In this document: positions 1 through 5,012 of the stretch, piece by piece
How the letters are laid out: every line of letters starts with the position of its first letter
Numbering within the stretch: position 1 is the first letter of the stretch
Source of the DNA: Bacillota bacterium
GTDB taxonomy: Bacteria; Bacillota; Clostridia; Oscillospirales; Oscillospiraceae
Assembly (NCBI GenBank): GCA_023406225.1
Contig: JAEXWS010000043.1
Span: 1 to 6,890, forward strand
Direction: 5' to 3'
DNA: 6,890 nucleotides
Translations under genes and position numbers: made by a program
The notes under the pieces: generated by a model
What the model saw: only the letters and a program-made list of their open reading frames with translations
Told to the model about the DNA's origin: nothing
Database searches by the model: none

Positions 1-574
1 TGGCGGTCTGGTAGGCGGGGAGGGAGCAGGTCAGCCGGGGATTCAAAACGGCGAATTTGGGCCGGATCAGGTCCGTTTTGGGGCTGCCCCACTTCAAGTT
101 GCCCGCCTCCTGGGTGATGACGCAGCTGTCGCTGCCCTCGCTGCCCGCGGCGGAGATGGTCAGCACGGTGCCCACGGGCAGCGTGCGCTCGATCTTGGCC
201 TTGCCGGTGAAGAAGTCCCAGAAGTCCCCGTCATAGGGCACACCGAAGCCGATGGCCTTGGCGGTATCGATGACGGAACCGCCGCCCACGGCCAGGAGGA
301 AGTCCACATTCTCCCGGCGGCAGATCTCGATGCCCTCGTAGACCTTGCCGCTGCGGGGGTTGGCCTGGATGCCGGACAGCTCCGTGTAGGGCATGCCCGC
401 CGCCGCCAGGGAGGCGGTCACCGCGTCGTAAGCGCCGTTGCGCCGCACGGACCCGCCGCCATAGACCAGCAGGACCTTGGTGCCGCCGAAGCGGCGGACC
501 AGCGCGCCGGTGTTTTGCTCCTCTCCGTCGCCGAAGGCGAAGAGGGTGGGGGAGTAGAAGGTAAAGTTGTTCAT
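1..574 (-). CDS. Iron-type alcohol dehydrogenase, YqhD/BDH-like (partial, C-terminus cut by window edge)
   Basis: This is the first 191 residues of a cytoplasmic NAD(P)H-dependent alcohol/aldehyde oxidoreductase of the iron-containing (group III) family. It begins MNNFTFYSPTLFAFGDG, typical of the butanol-dehydrogenase/YqhD branch. YGGGSVRRNG (38-47) is the loop that in YqhD contacts NADPH, GGGSVID (97-103) is the dinucleotide-binding signature, and TISAAGSEGS (139-148) is the next conserved stretch. The window ends at LPAYQTA, just before the Asp/His residues that bind the metal in this family, so the metal site cannot be checked. The ATG at 574 is chosen because AAGGAG lies 7 nt upstream. 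It follows the hydroxyacid dehydrogenase gene by 87 bp on the same strand with no clear terminator between, so co-transcription from the MerR-type promoter at 1691-1721 is likely. Aldehyde reduction is the inferred role; the substrate is unknown. Confidence 0.93.
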   Translation of the reverse strand, partial: MNNFTFYSPTLFAFGDGEEQNTGALVRRFGGTKVLLVYGGGSVRRNGAYDAVTASLAAAGMPYTELSGIQANPRSGKVYEGIEICRRENVDFLLAVGGGSVIDTAKAIGFGVPYDGDFWDFFTGKAKIERTLPVGTVLTISAAGSEGSDSCVITQEAGNLKWGSPKTDLIRPKFAVLNPRLTCSLPAYQTA

Positions 575-661
575 CAAAATGCTCCTTATCTTTATTTTAC
601 TTGCGGTTTACAGGTTTGGTCCAGTTCCCGGGCGTGAGACGCCAAAGGGCGCGCAGGCCGG

Positions 662-1639
662 TCAATATCCTCTCCCGCGGTCCACCAGGTGGAGCAGGGG
701 CTTTCCGGCGGCGTAGCGGGCCAGATTCTCGCAGAACATCTCCACCGTCCGCTCGCAGGTGTACCCCAGGGACATGTTGCCCGCCACGTGGGGGGTGAGC
801 ACCAGGTTTTTGGCACTCCACAGAGGATCGTCCGCGGGCAGGGGCTCCGGGGTCATCACGTCCAGGGCCGCCCCCGCGATGCGTCCGGCGTTCAGCGCCT
901 CCACCAGGGCGGGCTGGTCGATGGCCGCGCCCCGGCCCACGTTCAGCACCAGGGCGTCCGCGGGGAGCAGGGCGATGCGCGCCCGGGTGAGGATGCCCGC
1001 CGTCTCCGGCGTGCCCGGCAGGGCCATCACCAGCACGTGGGCTTCCGGCAGGGCCTCGTCCAGGCGGGAGATGGGCAGCACCTGGTCGAAAGCGTCCGAG
1101 GGGCGTTTGCCCGAGCGGTTCAGCCCCGTGACGGAGGCCGCGCCCAGGCCCTTCACCTTCTCCGCGAAGGTGGAGCCGATGTCGCCGGTGCCGAGCAGGG
1201 TGAAGCGGCTGCCCCGGATGGAGCGCACCGCCAGCTGGTTGGACCAGCCCCGGTTTTTCACAACCTCCGCGTACTCCGGCATCCGCCGCATGAGCATCAG
1301 CGTGGTCATGATGAGGTGCTCGGAGATGGTCACGCCGTAGGCCCCGGCGGAGTTGGTGAGGAGGCAGGCGGGATTGGCGAAGATGCTCTCGTCCCGGCAG
1401 TAGGGGTCCACCCCGGCGTAGGAGCAGCAGTACCATTTCAAAGAGGCGGGCGCGGCGCGGACTAGCTCCGCGTCATGGGCGTAGAGCACCTCGCAGTGCT
1501 GCACGCAGGCCTTGGCCTCCTCCGTCTGGCTGAGATCGAAGAAGTGGACGTCAAAGCCCGCCTGGCCGGCGGCCTGGCGGATGCGGGCGCGGAGTTCCTC
1601 CGTCAGAAATTCCTGACAGACGCAGATTTCTCGGCTCAT
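662..1639 (-). CDS. D-isomer-specific 2-hydroxyacid dehydrogenase (GhrA-like)
   Basis: A 325-aa cytoplasmic oxidoreductase that interconverts 2-oxoacids and D-2-hydroxyacids. The Rossmann signature G150-T-G-D-I-G155 opens the cofactor domain. The catalytic set is visible as Arg236 in NVGRG, Glu265 in DVMTPEPL and His284 in TPHVAG, all at the family's usual spacing, and the length is normal. After the second Rossmann strand the sequence reads GLNRSGKR (172-179), with N-R-S where NAD enzymes usually have an Asp; this resembles NADPH-using glyoxylate/hydroxypyruvate reductases such as GhrA (inference). The ATG at 1639 is preceded by AAGGAGG about 11 nt upstream. It is the first gene of a minus-strand unit that continues into the iron-type alcohol dehydrogenase and diverges from a MerR regulator. 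The substrate cannot be named from sequence; D-lactate, glyoxylate or another 2-oxoacid are options. Confidence 0.93.
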   Translation of the reverse strand: MSREICVCQEFLTEELRARIRQAAGQAGFDVHFFDLSQTEEAKACVQHCEVLYAHDAELVRAAPASLKWYCCSYAGVDPYCRDESIFANPACLLTNSAGAYGVTISEHLIMTTLMLMRRMPEYAEVVKNRGWSNQLAVRSIRGSRFTLLGTGDIGSTFAEKVKGLGAASVTGLNRSGKRPSDAFDQVLPISRLDEALPEAHVLVMALPGTPETAGILTRARIALLPADALVLNVGRGAAIDQPALVEALNAGRIAGAALDVMTPEPLPADDPLWSAKNLVLTPHVAGNMSLGYTCERTVEMFCENLARYAAGKPLLHLVDRGRGY

Positions 1640-1683
1640 GGATGATCGACCTCCTTGGTCATTTTTATTGCGGGGGCGCTCTG

Positions 1684-1712
1684 TTTACAAACCATAACAC
1701 TTCAAGTATACT
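1684..1712 (+). promoter_or_regulatory. Sigma-A-type promoter for the MerR regulator gene
   Basis: TTTACA (1684-1689) and TATACT (1707-1712) are separated by exactly 17 bp, each one mismatch from consensus. The predicted start near 1719 gives a leader of about 30 nt before the GTG at 1750. The -10 lies wholly inside the 20-bp palindrome, so regulator binding should repress this promoter, as in autoregulated MerR genes. Confidence 0.75.
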
Positions 1713-1721
1713 TGAAGTCAA
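1691..1721 (-). promoter_or_regulatory. MerR-type long-spacer promoter for the dehydrogenase genes
   Basis: Read on the minus strand, TTGACT (1721-1716) is followed after 19 bp by TATGGT (1696-1691). A 19-20 bp spacer with a dyad between the hexamers is the hallmark of MerR-activated promoters, where the regulator twists the DNA to realign the elements. The predicted start is near 1684, about 45 nt before the hydroxyacid dehydrogenase ATG. Confidence 0.72.
1699..1718. promoter_or_regulatory. Perfect 20-bp palindromic operator for the MerR regulator
   Basis: The sequence is its own reverse complement over 20 bp, with core CTTCAAG-N4-CTTGAAG. It sits between the -35 and -10 of the minus-strand promoter and covers the -10 of the plus-strand promoter. 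From memory, Bacillus subtilis AdhR binds a similar CTTAAAG-N4-CTTTAAG site. Position, symmetry and neighbouring merR gene make it the likely operator. Confidence 0.82.
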
Positions 1722-1749
1722 GAACAATTTTTTGATTGGGGAGGCGCGT

Positions 1750-2136
1750 GTGAAAACTTACACGATCAAGGACCTGTCCCGGCAGTTCGGGCTGCCCGCA
1801 TCCACCCTGCGCTACTATGAGGAGGAGGGGCTTCTCACCGGCGTCGGCCGCACGCCGGAAGGGCGGCGGGTCTATGAGGAGCGGCATGTGAGCCGCCTGG
1901 AGACCATCTGCTGTTTCAAGGGCACGGGCATGAGCATCGCCCAGCTGCGAAAGTTTTTCCGGTATGAGGAGGACGGCCCCGCCCACACCGATGAGATCCT
2001 GGCGCTGCTGCGGAGCCAGCGGGAGCACGTCCTGGCGGAGATCCGCCGGATGCAGGAAAACCTGGCCCATGTGGAGCGGAAGATCCGCCGTTATGAGGCC
2101 CTCGCGGAGCAAACGCCGGACCGCGCCGGAGGCTGA
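1750..2136 (+). CDS. MerR-family transcriptional regulator, NmlR/AdhR-like
   Basis: A 128-aa DNA-binding regulator. The N-terminal winged helix-turn-helix reads YTIKDLSRQFGLPASTLRYYEEEGLL (residues 4-29), followed by the wing with GRRVYEE (38-44). Residues about 80-118 form a charged heptad-like helix, expected to be the dimer coiled coil. ETICCFKGTGMSI (51-63) places Cys55 where NmlR/AdhR-type regulators carry their electrophile-sensing cysteine in CLRxTGM-like sequences; Cys54 is adjacent. There is no metal-binding cysteine pair at the C-terminus, arguing against a metal sensor. The GTG at 1750 is preferred because GGGGAGG ends 5 nt before it, the HTH starts immediately, and an upstream ATG at 1642 would lie before the promoter. 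It is divergent from the two dehydrogenase genes and likely activates them while repressing itself. The inducer is inferred, not shown. Confidence 0.92.
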   Translation: MKTYTIKDLSRQFGLPASTLRYYEEEGLLTGVGRTPEGRRVYEERHVSRLETICCFKGTGMSIAQLRKFFRYEEDGPAHTDEILALLRSQREHVLAEIRRMQENLAHVERKIRRYEALAEQTPDRAGG

Positions 2137-2146
2137 GGGCGCCTCC
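2128..2146. other. Short hairpin at the convergent merR / FAD gene junction
   Basis: GGAGGC (2128-2133) pairs with GCCTCC (2141-2146) around a 7-nt loop that begins with the merR stop codon TGA. The two convergent genes are only 18 bp apart, so any termination signal must overlap coding sequence. There is no T-tract on either side, so intrinsic terminator function is weakly supported. Confidence 0.3.
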
Positions 2147-2154
2147 ATCGCGTC

Positions 2155-3765
2155 TCACTGCCCGTCCGAAGTCCCGGATAGGGCGGCGCAGAGGCGCTCC
2201 GCCGCCCGCATGCCGTCCGCGGCGGCGGAGAGGATGCCCCCGGCGTAGCCCGCCCCCTCCCCGCAGGGATAGAGGCCCCGGAGGGCGGAGACGCCGGATT
2301 CGTCCCGGAGGATGCGCACCGGGGAGGACGAGCGGCTCTCCACCGCCGTCAGCACCGCGTCCGGGTCGTCATACCCCCGGAGCTTCCGGCCCAGCAAAGG
2401 CAGCGCCTGGGCCAGCGCGTCCGACACAAAGTCCGGCAGGCACCGACGCAGGTCCGTCCAGGTCACGCCGGGACGGTAGCTGGGCCGCACCTTTCCGGGG
2501 CCTGCCGAGGGCTTTCCCGCCAGGAAGTCCCCCACCCGCTGGGCCGGGGCGGCGAAGTTCCCGCCGCCCAGGGCGAAGGCCGCCTCCTCCAGCCGCCGCT
2601 GGAAGGCTACCCCCGCCAGGGGGTCCGCTCCGCCGCCGAAATCCTCGGCCGTCACGTTCACCAGCAGCGCGCCGTTGATGTTCTCCCGGCTTCGGGCAAA
2701 TTCGCTCATACCGTTGGTGACCACCCGGCCCGCCTCGGATGCGGCGGCCACCACCTCGCCGCCGGGGCACACGCAGAAGGAGAAGGCCGCGCGGCCGCCG
2801 GGCAGATGGCAGGAGAGCTTGTAGGTGGAGGCGGGGAGGCCGGGGCGTCCCGCGTACTGCTTGTACTGGGCGGCGTCGCAGTCCGACTGCCGGTGCTCGA
2901 TGCGCACGCCCACGGCGAAGGGCTTGGCCTCCAGGGGCACGCCCTTTTCTTGGAGGAGCGCAAAGGTGTCCCGGGCGGAGTGGCCCGGGCACAGGACCAG
3001 GTGGCGGCAGGGGAGGGCGTAGGCGCCCTCCGGCCCTTCCACGGTCACGCCCGCCAGCGTCCCGTCCCGGATGTCCAGGTCCGCCATCCGGCTCTCGAAC
3101 CGGATGTCTGCCCCCAGGGCCAACAGCTCTCTCCGCAGATTCGCCAGGGTGGTGTGGAGATAGTCGGTGCCCACATGGGGCTTCGCGTCGATGAGGATGT
3201 CCTCCGGCGCGCCGCAGCGGACCAGGGTCTCCAGAATGAAGCGGTGGCGGACGTCCTTGGTGCCGGTGTTCAGCTTCCCGTCGGAGAAGGCCCCGGCCCC
3301 GCCCTCGCCGAACTGGACGTTGGAGGCAGGGTCCAGCGCGCCGGTCTTCCAGAAGGCCTCCACGTCCGCCTTTCTCCGCTCCACCGGGCGGCCCCGCTCC
3401 AGCAGGACGGGCCGCAGGCCCGCCCGGGCCAGCACCAGGGCGGCGAACAGCCCCGCCGGACCCGCGCCCACCACCACCGGCGGCGTTTCCGCCGGGGGCG
3501 GGGGCGGAGGCAGGAGATAGACGGCCTTCCGCTCCAGGCGGCTGACCTTTTTGCTGTGGCAGCGCTTCAAGACGGCGGCCTCCTCTTTTAAGGAGACCTC
3601 CACGGTGTAAACCAGGGAAACGCCCTCCCGGGCGTCCACGCTGCGGCGGAGGAGCCGGAGGGAGAGAAAGTCCTTTTCCCGGACCTTTAAAATACGGGCG
3701 GTCTCGGCGGTGAGCGCCGCCATGTCCCCGCCTGGGGGGAGCTTGATGCCTTCCACTTTCAGCAA
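2155..3765 (-). CDS. FAD-dependent dehydrogenase, COG2509 family
   Basis: A 536-aa predicted cytoplasmic flavoprotein of unknown substrate. An N-terminal domain (about 1-82, starting LKVEGIKLPPGG, with SLRLLRRSVDAR) precedes a six-proline run (86-91) and then the FAD Rossmann signature GAGPAG (100-105) with acidic Glu123 in LLERG. SNVQFGEGGAGAFSDGKLNTG-like sequence (148-168) and ESRSSSPVRI (476-485) are conserved in this family, and YPCGEGAGYAGGILSAAADG (499-518) is the C-terminal FAD contact region. The start is taken as TTG at 3765: AAAGGA lies 8 nt upstream and homologues are recalled to begin near MLKVxxIKLP; a 35-residue longer reading frame exists but its N-terminus looks non-conserved and crosses the likely promoter. 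The gene converges on merR and diverges from the tocopherol-cyclase-family gene. No operon partner reveals the pathway. Confidence 0.9.
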   Translation of the reverse strand: MLKVEGIKLPPGGDMAALTAETARILKVREKDFLSLRLLRRSVDAREGVSLVYTVEVSLKEEAAVLKRCHSKKVSRLERKAVYLLPPPPPPAETPPVVVGAGPAGLFAALVLARAGLRPVLLERGRPVERRKADVEAFWKTGALDPASNVQFGEGGAGAFSDGKLNTGTKDVRHRFILETLVRCGAPEDILIDAKPHVGTDYLHTTLANLRRELLALGADIRFESRMADLDIRDGTLAGVTVEGPEGAYALPCRHLVLCPGHSARDTFALLQEKGVPLEAKPFAVGVRIEHRQSDCDAAQYKQYAGRPGLPASTYKLSCHLPGGRAAFSFCVCPGGEVVAAASEAGRVVTNGMSEFARSRENINGALLVNVTAEDFGGGADPLAGVAFQRRLEEAAFALGGGNFAAPAQRVGDFLAGKPSAGPGKVRPSYRPGVTWTDLRRCLPDFVSDALAQALPLLGRKLRGYDDPDAVLTAVESRSSSPVRILRDESGVSALRGLYPCGEGAGYAGGILSAAADGMRAAERLCAALSGTSDGQ

Positions 3766-3805
3766 AGCGTTCGTTCCTTTCAAAATGGGTTTTTCGTTCC
3801 TTTTT

Positions 3806-3834
3806 ATCTTACCACACCCCGGCCCGGAGGAAAA
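3806..3834 (-). promoter_or_regulatory. Possible extended -10 promoter for the FAD dehydrogenase
   Basis: On the minus strand TGG-TAAGAT (3814-3806) resembles an extended -10 element; the sequence 17 bp upstream, TTTTCC (3834-3829), is a poor -35. The leader to the TTG at 3765 would be about 35 nt. It is the best candidate in the divergent gap, but weak. Confidence 0.3.
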
Positions 3835-3893
3835 CCGCCTTTTCTTATTTTTTGCCGGAGAAACGGGCACACTTCCCTAAAGGAGTGATGTTC

Positions 3894-4766
3894 ATGACCC
3901 CGCGTCCATTTTTTGAGGGCTGGTATTTCAAGCACCAGTGGGCAGGCCGCACGGCGGCGTTCATCCCCGCCCACCACCGGGACGGGACCGGCGCCCACAC
4001 CGCCTCCCTCCAGATCGTCACCGACGACGCGTCGGACTGCCTGGAGATCCCCATCGCGGAGTTTCACATCCGGCGGGACCCCTTCCAGGTGCGGGCGGGG
4101 ACGAGCCTGTTCACCCTGGAGGGCTGCCGCATCAACTGCGCTTTGGGCGGCGGGCGGCTGACGGGTGCTCTCCGCTACGGCCCCGCCGCCCCGCCCAAAG
4201 GGGATATCATGGGGCCGTTCCGCTTCGTGCCCTTCCTCCAGTGCCGCCACAGCGTCCTCAGTATGGACCACACGGTGGACGGCGCGCTGGCGCTGGACGG
4301 CCGCCCCTGGGCCGGCGGACCGGGGCGGGGCTATGTGGAGGGGGACCGGGGCGCGTCCTTCCCGAAGCGGTATCTCTGGACCCAGAGCGCCGTTCCCGGC
4401 GGCAGCGTCATGCTGTCCGTTGCGGACGTGCCCCTGGGGCCGGGACGGATCACGGGCTGCATCGGCTTCGTGTGGCAAAACGGGCGGGAGCTGCGCCTGG
4501 CCACCTACCGGGGGCTTCGGGTGGCGGAGGCGGGCCCAAAGCGGGCGGTGGTCCGCCAGGGGCCCTGGGAGCTGACGGCGGAGCTGTTGGAGGACCGGGC
4601 GCAGCCGCTGAAGGCTCCGGTGCTGGGCGGCATGAGCCGGATCATCCGCGAGAGCGCGGCCTGCGCGGTCCGATACCGCCTGAGGCGAAACGGCGAAACG
4701 GCGCTGGACGTGACCAGCGCCCGGGCGGGCTTTGAGGCCGAGTGGCCGGAGGGACCGGCCTCCTGA
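3894..4766 (+). CDS. Tocopherol-cyclase-family protein (function unknown in bacteria)
   Basis: A 290-aa protein without an evident signal peptide. It carries the sequence landmarks of the tocopherol cyclase family: FFEGWYFKH (6-14), IMGPFRFVPFLQCRHSVLSM (105-124), GYVEGDRGASFPKRYLWTQ (146-164) and LATYRG (202-207). Plant VTE1 cyclises a prenylated quinol, but the bacterial relatives in fermentative Firmicutes have no assigned reaction; a lipocalin-like lipid or quinone-binding fold is inferred. Where I recall plant enzymes having K-N-W-G, this protein has G-D-R-G. The ATG at 3894 is chosen because AAAGGAG ends 8 nt before it; the ATG two codons earlier has only a 2-nt spacing, and a longer frame from TTG at 3852 lacks a ribosome binding site. 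The final residues EGPAS and the stop are encoded inside a palindromic repeat shared with 4982-5012. Confidence 0.85.
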   Translation: MTPRPFFEGWYFKHQWAGRTAAFIPAHHRDGTGAHTASLQIVTDDASDCLEIPIAEFHIRRDPFQVRAGTSLFTLEGCRINCALGGGRLTGALRYGPAAPPKGDIMGPFRFVPFLQCRHSVLSMDHTVDGALALDGRPWAGGPGRGYVEGDRGASFPKRYLWTQSAVPGGSVMLSVADVPLGPGRITGCIGFVWQNGRELRLATYRGLRVAEAGPKRAVVRQGPWELTAELLEDRAQPLKAPVLGGMSRIIRESAACAVRYRLRRNGETALDVTSARAGFEAEWPEGPAS

Positions 4767-4780
4767 GGGAGGCCGGTCCC
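4751..4780 (+). terminator. 13-bp perfect hairpin over the stop codon of the preceding gene
   Basis: GGGACCGGCCTCC (4751-4763) pairs perfectly with 4768-4780 around a TGAG loop; the TGA at 4764-4766 is the stop codon. The stem is very stable, but the downstream sequence TGCTTGTCG is a poor U-tract, so it may act as an RNA 3'-end stabiliser or imperfect terminator. Confidence 0.45.
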
Positions 4781-4781
4781 T
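4752..4781 (+). repeat. Direct repeat copy 1 (30 bp, itself palindromic)
   Basis: GGACCGGCCTCCTGAGGG followed by AGGCCGGTCCCT. It matches 4982-5012 with one substitution and a one-base indel. Together the two copies bracket the hairpin cluster 4782-4981. The copy overlaps the end of the tocopherol-cyclase-family gene. Confidence 0.8.
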
Positions 4782-4805
4782 GCTTGTCGAAAAAGCCTCG
4801 CAGAG

Positions 4806-4825
4806 TTCGCGCCCGGAGGCGCGAA
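4806..4825. repeat. Hairpin 1 of the element (8-bp stem)
   Basis: TTCGCGCC (4806-4813) pairs perfectly with GGCGCGAA (4818-4825) around a CGGA loop. Confidence 0.7.
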
Positions 4826-4838
4826 GAAAATGAAATCC

Positions 4839-4871
4839 ATTTTCTCCGACGACATGTGCGTCGGAGAAAAT
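4839..4871. repeat. Hairpin 2 of the element (13-bp stem)
   Basis: ATTTTCTCCGACG (4839-4851) pairs perfectly with CGTCGGAGAAAAT (4859-4871) around a 7-nt loop, ACATGTG. The symmetric A/T ends would give terminator-like shape on both strands, but the GC part is only about 7 bp long. Confidence 0.75.
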
Positions 4872-4896
4872 ACATCTCGGTCCGTAAGTGTGCGAA

Positions 4897-4917
4897 CTGT
4901 CCGCTCATAGCGGACAG
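4897..4917. repeat. Hairpin 3 of the element (9-bp stem)
   Basis: CTGTCCGCT (4897-4905) pairs perfectly with AGCGGACAG (4909-4917) around a CAT loop. Confidence 0.72.
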
Positions 4918-4945
4918 CGAGTGCACGCGACGGGCCGCAGCCTGC

Positions 4946-4974
4946 TCGAAAAAGTGCCGAAGGCACTTTTTCGA
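4946..4974. terminator. Hairpin 4: bidirectional intrinsic-terminator-like structure
   Basis: TCGAAAAAGTGCC (4946-4958) pairs perfectly with GGCACTTTTTCGA (4962-4974) around GAA. The core GTGCC/GGCAC stem is flanked by an A5 tract and a T5 tract, so a U-run follows the stem on either strand. It can end transcription of the tocopherol-cyclase-family gene. The right arm can alternatively pair with 4785-4795. Confidence 0.55.
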
Positions 4975-4981
4975 CAGCCCC

Positions 4982-5012
4982 GGACCGGACTCCTGAGGGG
5001 AGGCCGGTCCCT
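4982..5012 (+). repeat. Direct repeat copy 2 (31 bp, imperfect palindrome)
   Basis: GGACCGGACTCC (4982-4993) pairs with 4999-5010 around TGAGG with one A-G mismatch; the sequence then continues CTTTG. It is 29/31 identical to copy 1 at 4752-4781. The CCCTTTG tail is slightly more terminator-like than that of copy 1, consistent with this being the original gene end or its duplicate. Confidence 0.78.

Larger units (their letters stand above)
4782..4981. repeat. Composite palindromic intergenic element, candidate dispersed repeat
   Basis: About 200 bp with no convincing gene. TGTCGAAAAAG (4785-4795) is inverted at 4966-4976 as CTTTTTCGACA. Between them lie four perfect hairpins at 4806-4825, 4839-4871, 4897-4917 and 4946-4974. 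The whole block is bracketed by near-identical direct repeats (4752-4781 and 4982-5012). This density of symmetric structure suggests a non-autonomous mobile or REP/MITE-like element, or a structured transcript. Whether it recurs in the genome cannot be seen here. An 84-codon open frame across it (4742-4996) has no ribosome binding site or recognisable domain. Confidence 0.55.

Noticed and set aside
594..623. Possible internal promoter (TGGACC, 18 bp, TAAAAT, minus strand) before the iron-type alcohol dehydrogenase
   Set aside because: The predicted transcript would start right at the Shine-Dalgarno sequence, so it is unlikely to be functional; the AT-richness is explained by the RBS region.
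630..645. Small GGCGT-N3-ACGCC hairpin between the two dehydrogenase genes
   Set aside because: Five-base stem with no T-tract in the transcribed direction; too weak to call a terminator or to split the operon.
597..1436. Long minus-strand frame (279 codons) inside the hydroxyacid dehydrogenase
   Set aside because: It is an out-of-frame reading of the same strand, full of low-complexity Gly/Arg/Pro, with no motifs; a GC-rich shadow.
2806..3591. Plus-strand 261-codon frame opposite the FAD dehydrogenase
   Set aside because: No recognisable motif; the minus strand carries clear FAD-binding signatures across the same bases.
3938..4735. 265-codon plus-strand frame overlapping the tocopherol-cyclase-family gene
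   Set aside because: Gly/Pro/Arg-rich shadow in another frame; the family motifs are in the frame starting at 3894.
4742..4996. 84-codon frame through the hairpin element, with several cysteines
   Set aside because: It overlaps the preceding gene's end, has no Shine-Dalgarno sequence, is Arg/Lys-rich low complexity, and follows from the palindromic DNA.
4751..5012. CRISPR array or tandem-repeat array
   Set aside because: Only two copies of the flanking repeat, no regular spacers, and the internal hairpins differ from each other.
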